Below are positions 1 through 10,006 of a DNA stretch of 64,000 bases, one piece after another. Where the stretch lies: positions 40,274,044-40,338,043 of the forward strand of contig NC_072897.1 of NCBI RefSeq assembly GCF_027943255.1, given 5' to 3'. Position 1 is the stretch's first letter. Every line of letters starts with the position of its first letter. The notes beneath the pieces are model-generated. The model had not been told where the DNA came from and ran no database searches. It saw only the letters and a program-made list of their open reading frames with translations. This DNA comes from Anastrepha obliqua. Lineage: Eukaryota; Arthropoda; Insecta; Diptera; Tephritidae. The position numbers and the translations under genes are program-made.

Positions 1-48
1 AAAACTATAGAATACTTTTATGATTCAGATTGATTGGGACAATCCTGT

Positions 49-498
49 TTAAGTATTTACCTTAAACGTCGGCATAAAATTATCTCTAATAATGTTAGTA
101 GCACCAAAAGAAGTCATTTGAAATGCCGAAATGTATTGTTGAATATGACTCAAAAAGTGCTTCGAATTTTCAGAAGTCCCAAAAATTAATGAAGACAATG
201 GTTCGGGTGGAGTTTCTAATGGTGGCAATCTCAATTTGCCATTAGCACAACACATGCCGGGCGTTTCACCTGGAAATTTAGCAGCATCACAATGTGGACA
301 TATTACGTCCATTATTCCAATATATCCGTACATACTGTAATTAATCTGACTGCCGTAATTAAAAGCAGCACGCATAATTTCAGGTACAACAGATCTATTT
401 CGTGCATTACGTTCACGCATTAGCTTGTGCTCGTTCATCTGGAGTCATCTTACATGACGCGTTCGTCGACCTATATTTCCTCGTGTGGGTCGTGGCAT
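49..498 (-). pseudogene. Helitron RepHel N-terminal fragment
   Basis: This is the start of a Helitron replication/helicase protein, which in intact elements combines HUH Rep nuclease and Pif1-type helicase. Visible are an N-terminal start at about 498 (MPRPTRGNIGRR), one or two frameshifts, then an open stretch with a Cys-rich motif (CPHCDAAKF followed by GMCC) and the block ending FMPTFK. The same blocks occur in the larger Helitron at 11.5-11.8 kb of this window, which supports the call. Reading stops soon after FMPTFK near position 58, where the similarity ends, so Rep catalytic and helicase parts are missing. It is a dead fragment in opposite orientation to the 8-18 kb Helitron. Confidence 0.85.
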
Positions 499-1603
499 TT
501 TTCTTTCAATTAAAAAAGAATAAATTAAATAAAAAAAAAGCCTACATTAATAGTGGTACACCATATGTTTTTTCAAATAAGGAAACACATGCATTCGTGT
601 AATTCACTTCAACAGTTCAAAACTTACCGTTGTTTGCTCGGAAATTCGCTTTGCGCTATATTTCTTCTTTTCACAAATTCACACAAACTTCAATAATTAT
701 TAAAAAAAAAAACACTATAATAACTAATAATTTTGCACCGCGGTAATTTCGGACACTATTGAACGTATGGGGCCAAAGAAAACGCTCCAGCGATGTTTAC
801 ACTCCAATGTCATACTAGTATATATAGTATATTCTCCTAATTTGAATTTTCTTAATGCTAAGACTCAAAGCTCTATATACCTATCTATACAAAATATTCA
901 TGTATTTCTCTATGCAAAATAAATGCACCGTAATATAGTTCGATGTCTTTTCAAAGCCTACTTTGCACCGTAATATAGTTCGATGTCTTTTGTTTGTCGA
1001 TCTGCCTGCTACATACATACCTACATGTTGATATAAATATAATGCAAGTAAGTTTGTAGGTGGGAATAATAAGTATGTTAGTTAAGACGAAAGTTTATAA
1101 ATTGTGAGAGCGAAAGAGCGTAGCTAAGTAGGTAACAACCCGTTTAGTAAATGATTAAACTATTATTGATGTATGAATTTTAATATGAAAACGTATAATC
1201 CGTTGGCTAAGTGGGATGAATCTGACCAAACAAATGGGTTTTTGGTGTGTTTTTAAAAATAATTTCACCATACATTGAGCGCTTTTCAACTTTTCAAGTA
1301 GGTACGAGTTAAATAAAAAAAAAATGTAACATATGTGTGGTGAAATTTTTGAAACATTTACCATGAAGGAAATAAGTAATGAGGTTTGTTTTGATTTGTT
1401 TTTAACATGCTGATTAACATTTTTGTCTACGTGCACATATCTCTTCACACAAAATGTAAGCTCGAACAAAATGTGCCATTCTCAAATAAAAATACTTTGT
1501 GCTTATTCTTACACCGAAATGAGTGGAAGTACCATAGAAAGGTAAGTACAATAAAAAAGTTGTTTGATACATTCCAACGGCCGATTCTCTGTTTCTGATT
1601 TTG
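499..1603. other. No gene seen; Helitron 5' flank and unidentified AT-rich DNA
   Basis: The first 300 bases are probably the 5' leader of the minus-strand Helitron fragment: on the minus strand a GTAAGT-like donor lies near 620. No Helitron 5' terminus could be placed. The rest is AT-rich with short chance open frames only, apart from a small direct repeat at 924-991. Confidence 0.5.
924..991. repeat. Two direct 28-bp repeats, 40-bp period
   Basis: An exact 28-base sequence starting TGCACCGTAATATAG occurs at 924-951 and again at 964-991, separated by 12 bases. No coding or structural role is visible. Confidence 0.9.
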
Positions 1604-1722
1604 CAATTGGGAACTCGCCTTCAGGTAAAAAGAATATATTGTTATGTGATTGAATATACCATTTTAACTGGTTGTAATACATAAGAATGCAATGTCTTAA
1701 CCTGAAGGCGAGTTCCCAATTG
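1604..1722. repeat. Perfect 23-bp inverted repeat with 73-base spacer
   Basis: The arm at 1604-1626 (begins CAATTGGGAACTCGC) is the exact reverse complement of 1700-1722. The right arm directly abuts the minisatellite that begins at 1723. It could be a terminal or subterminal hairpin of the element carrying that minisatellite; this is inference. Confidence 0.9.
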
Positions 1723-2290
1723 GTCTATATCTGGAGTCCTTAGTTACCCAGCGAAAAGAAAAGTCCTCTTTTCATTAGCATTTATCAACAACTTACAATG
1801 GATACTCATGTGGTTCAAACACATCCTAGGGTTATCCAGGTCCACGTTTTGGTCTATATCTCGAGACCCTAGTTACGGAGGGGCATTAAAAATACTCTAT
1901 ACTATAGCAATCATCAACAGCTCCCATTTGCTACCCATATTGTACGAACACATCCTTAAGTTATCGGGGTCCACATTTTGGCCGATATCTCGAGACCCTA
2001 CCCACGGAACGGCATCAAAAATACTCTAAACTATAGAATCATCAGCAGCTTCCATTTGGTACCCATATTGCACAAACACATCCTAGGGTTACCCGGGTCT
2101 ACGTTTTGGATTATATCTCGAGACCCTAGTCACGGAACGGTATGAAAAATACTCTATACTATAGAAATCATCAACAGCTTCCATTTTCTACCCATATTGT
2201 ACAAACATATCCTAGGGTTACCCGGGTTCACGTTTTGGCCTATTTCTCGAGACCCTGGTATCCGATTCTTAAAATTTTAAAATACAAACC
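1723..2290 (+). repeat. Degenerate minisatellite, about 120-130-bp units
   Basis: Four to five diverged units share the motifs TATATCTCGAGACCCTAG, CATCAACAGCT, CCATTTG..ACCCATATTGTAC and CATCCTAGGGTTACCCGGGT. The same unit makes up the array inside the nested Helitron at 14430-15945, so this stretch is probably a piece of a related non-autonomous Helitron. Start and end are approximate. Confidence 0.85.
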
Positions 2291-2407
2291 ATCTACTGAG
2301 TATTCCAAACAAAGCCTAAAAATTTGGTTTGGATAGGTGTGCCCGTTCTTGAGTTATAAAGCCTCAACGAAAAATGGCATTAATTTTTATATATGTATAT
2401 AGATATA

Positions 2408-2690
2408 ATTGGCGCGTACACCCTTTTTGGGTGTTTGGCCGAGCTCCTCCTCCTATTTGTGTTCCACAAATAGAGGGACCTACAGTTTCAAGCCGACTCC
2501 GAATGGCAGATATTTTTATGAGGAGCTTTTTCATGGCAGAAATACACTCGGAGGTTTGCCATTGCCTGCCGAGGAGCGACCGTTATTAGAAAAATGTTTT
2601 TATTAATTTTGGTTTCACCGAGATTCGAACCAACGTTCTCTCTGTGAATTCCGAATGGTTATCACGCACCAACCCATTCGGCTACGGCTG
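2408..2690 (-). mobile_element. tRNA-derived SINE
   Basis: Read on the minus strand, the element begins with a tRNA-like head. It has a box A-like TAGCCGAATGGG and a box B-like GGTTCGAATC (plus-strand 2622-2631), followed by a tRNA-unrelated body ending near GGGTGTACGCGCCAATTAT. The same head and part of the body recur at 10165-10360 and 43256-43433. RNA polymerase III transcription and LINE-driven mobility are general properties of the class and not shown here. It lies in the intron upstream of the Harbinger exon at 2813. Confidence 0.85.
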
Positions 2691-2812
2691 TTGTTTATTA
2701 CACTACAGTGTTTATACGTTTTGATGCTGAAATCATTGTGCTCAAGCTTTGAGTACTTGTTGAAATAGTTTACAATAGACTGGAAACTTAACTGCTTTTT
2801 TTATTTTTCAGA

Positions 2813-3074
2813 GCGAAATAGTAATTACCTATGACACCGTGACTCCTTCTGTGGAATCAACCGACGAATCAATTAACAGTCCACGACCTTCACGTCGCCG
2901 CAAAATAGATTCGGAGGAGTTAAACAAAAACATGATTAAATCTATGAACGAAAGGAATGAGGAAGAGAGAAAAAGAGCGAAGTCTTAACTGTATGGAACA
3001 TTTTTGTGACTCCATGAACAACGTGGCCAATGCATTCCTAGGATTATTGCGAGCTGTTGTCAATAAAGATTGAT
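2813..3074 (+). pseudogene. Harbinger accessory (MADF/Myb-type) gene, last exon
   Basis: A pyrimidine-rich tract ending TTTTTCAG at about 2812 precedes an open stretch of about 58 codons, starting SEIVITYDTV and ending ERKRAKS. A frame change then leads into CMEHFCDSMNNVANAF and a stop near 3074. Basic and acidic C-terminal tails like this are common in the second, DNA-binding protein of PIF/Harbinger elements. The convergent Harbinger transposase at 5015-5912 makes that the best reading. The DNA-binding domain itself is not in view, and the frameshift implies it is dead. Confidence 0.55.
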
Positions 3075-3206
3075 AAAGTTACGTTCATAAGTACTTATTT
3101 TACCTGTTCATACACATATACTATAGATTATGTATATATGTATATATTGATATATCAATGGAGATTACACTAGTTATTTTTTTTTTTTAAGTATGTACAT
3201 CCTTAT

Positions 3207-4152
3207 AAAGGGTGATTTTATAACAGCTATAGGAAAATTTTTCAAAAAAACACACGTAAAAATCAGAAAAATGCATGACATTTTTATTTAAATCGATAGT
3301 ACAGTCCATATAATTTAATGTTTGAAGATTATTTCATGCAAATGTTGACCGCGACTGCGCTTCAAATGGTCCATCCGCTTAATCCAATTTTGGCATACTC
3401 TTTCCAATGTTTCGGCGGGTATCTCACATATAAATGCTTTAATGTTGTCTTCCAATGCGTTAATTGAAGCAGGCTTGTCTGAATAGACATGAGCTTTAAC
3501 ATAGCGCCACAAAAAATAATCTAAAGGCGTTATATCGCAAGATCTGGGTGGCCAATTGACCGGCCCCGATCGTGAAATAAAATGTTCACCGAACTCGCCT
3601 CTCAACAAGTCCATTTTTACACGTGCTGTGTGGCATGTGGCACCGTCTTGCTGAAACCACATGTCATGCAAGTCAAGCTCTTGCATTTTGGGGGAAAAAA
3701 GTTGGATATCATTTCACGGTAGCGCTCACCATTCACAGTTACGTTACGATTCGCAGCATCTTTGAAGAAGTACGGTCCAATGATACCTCCAGCCCATAAA
3801 CCGCACCAAACTGTGACCTTTTCTGGATACATTGGTAGCTCTTGCAGTTCTTCTGGCTGATCTTCACTCCAAAATCGACACTTCTGCTTATTTACGTACC
3901 CATTGATCCAAAAATTAGCTTCGTTGCTGAACACAATTTTTCGATAAAAAAGTGGATCTTAAGCTTTCTTAACAGAACACGCATTTTTATAATAAAATTC
4001 AATGATTTGCAAGCGTTGTTCGTTTGTAAGACGATTCATGGTTAAATTATAGATCAAACTGAAGATGTTTGACAGTCAAACAAAACACGAAACGTGCGTC
4101 AGCTGTTTAAACAACCTGTTTAAAAAGATAATAGCTAAAAAGTTTCCCTTTA
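3207..4152 (-). mobile_element. Tc1/mariner element, internally deleted
   Basis: The ends start AGGGTGATTTTATAAC on the left and, on the opposite strand, AGGGAAACTTTTTAGC on the right, an imperfect inverted pair. Both ends are flanked by TA, as expected for the superfamily. The body contains only a shortened transposase gene. It sits between the two genes of the Harbinger element, so it inserted later. Confidence 0.8.
3315..4039 (-). pseudogene. Mariner-type transposase, deleted and frameshifted
   Basis: The start codon is at about 4039 (MNRLTNEQRLQIIEFYYKNA). After about 25 codons the frame meets a stop and jumps to DPLFYRKIVF, so most of the helix-turn-helix region and the start of the catalytic domain are missing. 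The rest holds the DDE_3-type catalytic domain: VWCGLWAGGIIGPYFFKD, then WFQQDGATCHTA, then CDITPLDYFLW. By my count 36 residues separate the second and third acidic positions. A one-base shift near 3670 splits the frame. It cannot make active enzyme. Confidence 0.9.
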
Positions 4153-4202
4153 TATGTATATGGATTGACTTGAAGACTGCGATTTGTATTTCCTCAAAAG
4201 CG

Positions 4203-4807
4203 AAGTAGATTCTGTTTTTATGCTGTTTTTTTTTTATGCGGTTTTAAAATAGTGCGGTTTTTTTTTAATTAAAAATGCATGTCGACCTATCGGGAATTGT
4301 ACATATAAACAAGATTCTAAACCAGCTATGCAAAAACTCATCACAGATTATATCAAAAATGCTAACCCTACAAGTATGGAACCGCCTGCATCACCATCCA
4401 GATCAGACGTGTACATTTCCTCAAGTGTCGGAAGTGATTTTACGCCAAATCCTAAACGAATACGCAACATGCGGGTATTGTCTGATTCTATTTCTGACGA
4501 TGTAAATTTATTTTTCGATGACGTTTCTTAAATAAAGATATAATTTTCAAAAATACATTTTTTGTTTATGCGATTTTATTTAATTAATTCAGATTCATGC
4601 GGTCTATGGAACGTATCTATAGTTATAATATGGGACTAGTACCCTTTTTTTATGCGGTTTTATTACATTATTTCAGATTTATGCGGTTCTTAGCACTTTT
4701 GAAACGTATCTATAGTTTTTCTATAGAACTGGTAGCTTTTTTTATGCTGTTTTTTTTTATGCTGTTTCTTGCGGAACGTATATACCGCATAAAAAGAGAA
4801 TCTACTG
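4203..4807 (+). mobile_element. Short pogo/Tigger-like non-autonomous element
   Basis: The left end reads AGTAGATTCTGTTTTTATG; the right end, reversed, reads CAGTAGATTCTCTTTTTATG and is followed by TA. The motif TTTTTATGCGGTTT is repeated several times near both ends, with larger diverged repeats at about 4565-4790 (AACGTATCTATAGTT twice). Only a transposase C-terminal tail remains inside. Terminal CAGT and a TA target fit the pogo group of Tc1/mariner. Confidence 0.65.
4328..4531 (+). pseudogene. C-terminal tail of pogo-like transposase
   Basis: An open frame of 67 codons starts QKLITDYIKNA. It continues through a Ser/Pro-rich stretch, a basic patch (PKRIRNMR) and an acidic end (FFDDVS) before a stop and a nearby AATAAA. 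Pogo/jerky transposases often end this way, and the terminal repeats around it agree. No DDE domain is present. Confidence 0.45.
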
Positions 4808-5014
4808 TACTTGTTTGGTATAATTTAGTTCTAAAGTTTACTGTTAAAACCCAACATACCGCTGCCATTGAATATCGGTTGTAAATAGTGTTAAGTGACT
4901 ATATGTGTCTTATAAATAAAAAAGTTTTTGATGTTTATATAAAGGTTTAAAATTTTATTTTTTACAAAAGTTTTAAAGCCGCGCCCTTCTGCCATCAGAA
5001 TAATATTCTTGACT

Positions 5015-5912
5015 TTATGGTTCTCTATTTTCATCATTCGATGGGTCTTCTGGTAGCATGGCCTCATCAGTGAATATGCCACGTTTTTGCAGCATATTGT
5101 GGAACATTGCGCATGTATAGATGATAGCTGTAGCATTTTTGTGCGGATATCTGAGAACGCGCTCTTTGGATACAGAGGCACGCTCAATTGTGTTCTTTGC
5201 TTTTATATGTGTTTTATTGAACATCTTTTCGCTAGCGGAAGTAGGTGTTGCTATTTGCGTAAGAAGCCATGGCTCCAAAGGATAACCAGAATCGCCTAAA
5301 AGCCATTTATATGCTCCCAAAATGTGTTCCCTGATGAGTTTGATTCCCACCGGCGAGGTTGTCCATATACCGGAGTCATGACATAATCCTGGGAATCGTG
5401 CATGGACATTTTGAAAAATGAGTTCGTCGTGGCAAATCTAGGAGTGAGGTTATTAGTTAAAAACATTGCAAAGTGTTGATAAACCAGGATTTATTTTTTA
5501 TAAACTCACGGCTTCAACATTAATGCTGTAGTATCGCTTGCGATTCATATACTCATGGGGCACTACTGCAGCGATTAAAGATTGCGGGGAAAGTGTTGCA
5601 ACATGTGTGCATTCAATAACACCTATGACGCCTTTTATTCCGAATTTGTTATAAAAACTGCAAATTTTTAGCCGTTGAAATGGTGCAAATGGATATTTTG
5701 TACCATGTTGGAAACTTACCCCCTCTTTATGCTTTGTAATTCTCCACCGCATTGGGAACACTAATTTCAAAGTGTTTGTGTTTCACTACCATTTTGTAAA
5801 TTTGCTCAATACATCTCGACACGCTTGGTAGACTCATTGCCGAGAAGTGGCAGTTTCCTATAAGGCTTTGGTAGGAGCCATTTGCCAGAAAATATAGTAC
5901 TGAAACAAACTG
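5015..5912 (-). pseudogene. PIF/Harbinger transposase
   Basis: Three exonic blocks read right to left. The first is at about 5912-5727, with FLANGSYQSLIGNCHF and a helix-turn-helix-like SLPSVSRCIEQIYKMV. The second is at 5655-5512 (GVIGVIECTHVA). The third is at 5440-5015, with GDSGYPLEPWLL and NTIERASVSKERV. A GTGAGT donor near 5511 and a CCTAG acceptor near 5441 frame a short intron, and a GTAAGT donor follows the first block. The DDE_Tnp_4 triad would be Asp in GxIDCTH, Asp in GDSGY and Glu in IER. Here the first Asp reads Glu (IECTH), and the first block has an in-frame stop near its end. Probably inactive. Confidence 0.85.
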
Positions 5913-5962
5913 AAAGTAATATGTTGTAATGCATACCTATATATTTTTATTTAAATATCCAG

Positions 5963-5992
5963 CAGAGAACGTTAAAGTATAGAGAAGTCTCA
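5963..5992 (+). repeat. 30-bp sequence also found inverted in the triplicated unit
   Basis: This starts CAGAGAACGTTAAAG and is the exact reverse complement of 20271-20300 (and of 33091-33120 and 47810-47839). CAGAGAAC is typical of a hAT terminal repeat, so this may be the left end of a hAT-like element that holds the degraded gene at 6.6-7.4 kb. The matching right end was not found. Confidence 0.6.
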
Positions 5993-6621
5993 CGAGCTAC
6001 GAATAGTGTGAATTGTCAAAAATGAAGTCTGACCGCGAAGACTTTTCCACCTCGCACTGTGGTCGAAAATTCCAAAAAACGAACCAAAACCTCGAAATAT
6101 TTTTGTCACCGATCGGGATACAATTGACTTCATTGTGTTTAGAGTGCGTTACTGTCGAGATGTTTTAGAGGATAGATGTTCCCGTTTTGTTTTGAACAGG
6201 CAGCCGCTCGACCTTGAGCGTTCCGATGAATGGGCGTGACGCTGCAGTATTGCCTCGAGCGTGTATCCGAAAGTTTTGGTTTATAAAAAGAGTACAACTA
6301 TTCCGAGAATATCCAGGCCTGATGGATTTTCAACGCGATGCTAAGTGGAGTATTTATATACTAACTTGGAATGATAATTTTGATATTGATGCCTGTCAGA
6401 GACGTCCAACGAAAGGGTTTTATTTCTCTTTTGTTTAATAAAAATTTCAATATTGAGTGAAAAATCAGTTCATTAGTTGAACCGAGTTGAGCTTAGAGCC
6501 TTACAGTTTCGGGATCGGAAAAGTGTCTACAATAAAATAGCGATTCAATCAACTGCGGATTCTTGTGGATTTGCCTTTATGAACGATTTTCGTGTGAGCA
6601 CGCGCGTGCCGTTTCCCGAGC
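5993..6621. other. No clear gene; presumed 5' part of a TE
   Basis: Open frames at 6214-6438 and 6477-6662 look like chance frames: they lack recognisable motifs and overlap poorly with the downstream coding frame. The stretch probably belongs to the same element as the degraded gene at 6622-7379. Confidence 0.4.
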
Positions 6622-7379
6622 ATGGCTGGCGCGGGGTGCAGTGTGAATCCGGCATATGTTGACGACTCTAAATTAGAATACGGGTTGTCAACATTGCATT
6701 GCTGGATACGATTTTTTGAGTGCCTTTTGCACATAGGCTACAAAAAAGAAATTCAGAAATGGTATTCTCGTGGTGCGGACGTAAAGGAAGCTCTAAAAAA
6801 GCGTAAATCTGAAATTCAAGAAGCGTTCAAAGTTGAATTGAATGTGTTAGTTGACCGTCCGAAACCTGGTATGGGGAATACCGCGAGACGTTTCTTTGAA
6901 AACTTCGAAGTATCCTGCAGAATTCTTGGCTTGAAGAAAGAATTATTCGACCGATTTTACGTTATTTTACAAGTTTTATCCAGCGGTTTTAATGTAAATG
7001 TACCGTTATTTGAGAGCTATTGCACAGAAACAGCCAATTTATATGTAACTGAATATTCTTATCCATGGCGCAAAAATTATCCAGTCCGCTATTTTGCCTA
7101 TCGGACAGTTATCAGAAGAGGCACAAGAAGCCCGAAATAAAGACATTAGGAGTTACAGGGAGCACTTTTCGCGGGAAATGTTCTAGAAAAAGTACAATGA
7201 AAGACATATTCCATTGGCTTCTGGTATGTTCTGATCCCCATATTTCTAGTTTGAAGAAGTTAAAGCCGAAAAAAGAAAATACATTATCTTCGGAAGCGCT
7301 TGTATTGTTGAGTTATGAGAGAAGCGAGAACCATGATACTGATAGCGATAACGAGACCCAAAGCGATAACGACGATTAG
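6622..7379 (+). pseudogene. Degraded TE-type protein gene, unidentified family
   Basis: About 130 codons are well kept, with a charged region (KKRKSEIQEAFKVELNVL), then VDRPKPGMGNTARRFFEN and LFDRFYVILQVLSSGFNVNV. After about 7040 the reading moves to another frame: LPIGQLSEEAQEARNKDIR at about 7090-7150, then SREMF. It moves again to KDIFHWLLVCSDPHISSLKKL, ending in an acidic Asp/Asn tail and a stop at 7379. I have seen this block order in repeated, unnamed insect TE proteins but cannot name the superfamily. At least two frameshifts make it a pseudogene. The N-terminus is unplaced. Confidence 0.6.
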
Positions 7380-7499
7380 AGTGTGATGTAGCATTTTGTG
7401 AACAAAACATGTTTATCAATAAAACATTTATCATTTTCTTTACGTGTTATTTACATTATTTTAGGAGCTCACCTTAAACTTATAGTATATACAAAATTA

Positions 7500-7700
7500 A
7501 TTTGCCATTCTGTAGCTGCCATTTTGAATTTAGAAAAATTAACAACATTTTCGAGTTCAGCGACCTCGAAAATGTAAGTATCAGTTGATTTCGACTCGAA
7601 ACACGATATTTTTATGCCAGTTGGCCGCCATCTTGTGGCCGCCATTTTGAATTTTGAAAAATCAACATCATTTTCGAATTCAGCGACACCGAAAACCTTC
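7500..7700. repeat. Two diverged copies of an about 130-bp unit
   Basis: GCCATTTTGAATTT followed by AAAATCAACA..ATTTTCGA.TTCAGCGAC occurs at about 7514-7570 and again at about 7642-7690. The unit lies just downstream of the degraded gene and probably belongs to the 3' part of the same element. Confidence 0.75.
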
Positions 7701-8144
7701 AGGTAAGTATATTTCATTAATTTTTATACACGTTTAGTGGTTTTGGTGCGTTTTTTGGACTTTTCGACCACTGTGCCTCACTCAACTCGACAGAGGGGAA
7801 CTTCTTAGCAGAGCTGATTACAGTGAATTATGTACAAGTACATTGGCTCTGCTCAGTTTTTGGTTTCTGTATGAAATCAAATACAACCAAATAAAGATTT
7901 AAAATCCAACATTTAAAATCAAAGTAACTTTAATGTTTGCTGCTTTAATTTTAAAAGAAGAATTCAAACAAAATACATTATAAAACGACCTCACATTTTG
8001 TTGTGTGCGTTTTAGTAAATTTGATGAAAATGTTTACTAATTTTTCGAGTCGAAATTAATTTTAGACAAGAATTCAAAGAGCATATTGGTGTATTGATGA
8101 ATATATATGGTATGTATGTATATCAATATATGTATGTATATACA
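7701..8144. other. No feature recognised
   Basis: AT-rich sequence between the degraded TE gene and the Helitron 5' end. It has short TA/TG-rich runs near 8100-8144 but no coding frame or terminal repeat I can support. Confidence 0.5.
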
Positions 8145-8729
8145 TCACTACATATTATAAAACAAAGTCGCTTTTTCTGTCCCTATGTCGACGTAATCGC
8201 TTAAATCTTTAAAACTACGCAACGGATTTTGATGCGGTTTTTTTTTTTCAAAGATAGATTGATTGAAGAGGAAGGTTTATATCTATATAATGTGAAGAAA
8301 TATATAAAGGGGGCGTGGCAATCGGTCAAAATGTGGCAAAAAAACATAATTTTTTTGTTTTCACGGCCATAAATCATAGACGAATCAACCAATTAAAATG
8401 AAACTTTCTTAGACTTTAACTTTGAAATATTTACTTTCGTTCTGCATCAAAAAAAAAAATGATATATTTGTTATTTAACCAAAATTGTTTAAACAAAAGC
8501 AGCTCTTTTTCCAAAAAAAGCTGTTTGTGTGTTTGTTCGCTGTCAACCGAATGAAGCAACAGGCGTTAAGCGATAATCTCACCACACCTCATTAATGTTG
8601 AATTACATCGTATGGTGACGTATGTATGTATGTATGTATTTACGAATCGCTCGCATTATTTCATTTCGGACGTATGTACATATGTATCTATGTATGTACT
8701 GAATTCCATGTAATTATATGCACATACAA

Positions 8730-9258
8730 TTTTACAGCGAAATAAAACGCTATTTTCATGTTCTATATTAGTAATTCCCACATAATTAACACGTTCCCTG
8801 TCTGCTGAGCCACATATGGTTCAGGAAACGTGCGCCTGATAAGCACTGATACGTTCCTGAGCCATATGTGCGTCAGGGGGTATATAAACCACATGTGTTT
8901 CATGAACGTGCAGAAGCAAAAATGTCCCTCTACGCTCATGGACCATATGTGTTTCAGGTAGAAATAGCCTACATCCGTTTTTTTTAATTATTAGTTTTAC
9001 AGCGAAATAAAACGCTATTTTCACGTTCTATATTAGTAAATCCCACATAATTAACACGTTCCCTGTCCGCTGAGCCACATATGGTTCAGGAAACGTGCGC
9101 CTGATAAGCACTGACACGTCCTGAGCCATATGTGCGTCAGGGGGTATATAAACCACATGTGTTTCATGAACGTGCAGAAGCAAAAATGTCCCTCTACGCT
9201 CATGGACCATATGTGTTTCAGGTAGAAATACCCTACATCCGTTTTTTTTAATTATTAG
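8730..9258. repeat. 265-bp tandem duplication spanning a piggyBac-like left end
   Basis: Bases 8730-8994 are repeated with few changes at 8995-9258. Each copy contains 56 bases of outside DNA, then TTAA and CACGTTCCCTGTC, then a hairpin-forming stretch (CACATATGGTTCAGGAA against TTCCTGAGCCATATGTG) and further CATATG/ACATGTG motifs. Because the unit includes flanking DNA, the duplication happened after the element inserted. Confidence 0.9.
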
Positions 9259-9436
9259 TATTATATAAAGCTATGACTACAAAAAAAATACCAGTCTAAC
9301 GGTTAGACGCGATAGAAGTGAAACCTTCCGTAAAACAAACTGAGAGAGAATGAGACGAAAGCAGCATTAGGAGCGGGATAATTATAGGTTCATTATAATA
9401 TTGCTATAAAGTTCATATTTTATTTTCTTCATTTTA

Positions 9437-9785
9437 TTATTATTCATCCTCAATGTTTTCAATTTCAACAAATGATACGAGTGGCTTATGATAGCTAAAA
9501 TATGATACAAATGCTTTGGTTTCGATGTTGTCAACATATCTTTGAAATACCGCGTCAAATGTTGTTTTTGATCGTGTTGTCGATTCAGTGCGATTGTTAC
9601 ACATTTTTAAATTGAATGTTGTATTGAGAAAGTCAATTGAAGGAACCGCTGTGTCCAATGCAAAATTTACGTTAAAATCGCCACTTAAAATCATTGGAAC
9701 TTTATCCTAATCTTTTCTAATATAAGTATCCGCGATACTTCTGGTGTATACTTTATTAAATTTTCGTGAATGAATTCCATGATGC
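9437..9785 (-). pseudogene. Helentron AP-endonuclease-like domain remnant
   Basis: The frame contains ILSGDFNVNFALDT, STTRSKTTFDAVFQRYVDN and YFSYHKPLVSF before the stop. This resembles the end of an exonuclease-endonuclease-phosphatase domain: GDFN-type metal site, DAVF and S-Y-H-K/P. Upstream in another frame is EFIHENLIKYTPEVSRIL, which belongs to the same domain, so there is one frameshift near 9706. Helentron Rep/helicase proteins carry such a C-terminal endonuclease. The domain is incomplete and cannot act alone. Confidence 0.7.
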
Positions 9786-9787
9786 TA

Positions 9788-9845
9788 TTTATTGATTTTT
9801 TTTCTGTCGATATTCACGACACTTTTCTGCATTATTTTTCGGCAT
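9788..9845 (-). pseudogene. Helentron protein start, truncated
   Basis: An ATG at 9845 opens MPKNNAEKCREYRQKKNQ and then a stop. The AEKxREYRxKK motif matches the N-terminus kept in the second Helentron copy (KTGAERQREYLERKN, 42932-42858). The body of the protein is deleted and the endonuclease end follows directly. Confidence 0.6.
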
Positions 9846-9918
9846 AGTTGCGGTAAATATTTAAAAATGAAAATATTTACGAATATAAAAATACACACGC
9901 GGTTGCTATTATGAGCGT

Positions 9919-10006
9919 CCCCAGCAAAACCTGCGTGACCGAAACTCTAACACAATTACATTTTTTTGAATGTTACAAACACATATGCACGCAGGTTTTG
10001 CTGGGG
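9919..10006. repeat. Perfect 19-bp inverted repeat with following direct repeats
   Basis: CCCCAGCAAAACCTGCGTG at 9919-9937 is exactly inverted at 9988-10006. Each arm is followed by CGTGACCGAAACTCTAAC, giving direct repeats as well. The stem could form a cruciform or a transcript hairpin. Function unknown. Confidence 0.9.

Larger units (their letters stand above)
2700..5912. mobile_element. PIF/Harbinger element with nested insertions (ends approximate)
   Basis: An accessory-gene exon on the plus strand and a DDE transposase on the minus strand converge, the usual two-gene layout of PIF/Harbinger. A mariner copy (3207-4152) and a short pogo-like element (4203-4807) separate them. I could not find a matching pair of terminal inverted repeats, so the outer limits only cover the coding remnants. 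Confidence 0.6.

Noticed and set aside
2600..2690. tRNA gene on the minus strand
   Set aside because: It is the head of a SINE; the same sequence with the same body recurs elsewhere in the window.
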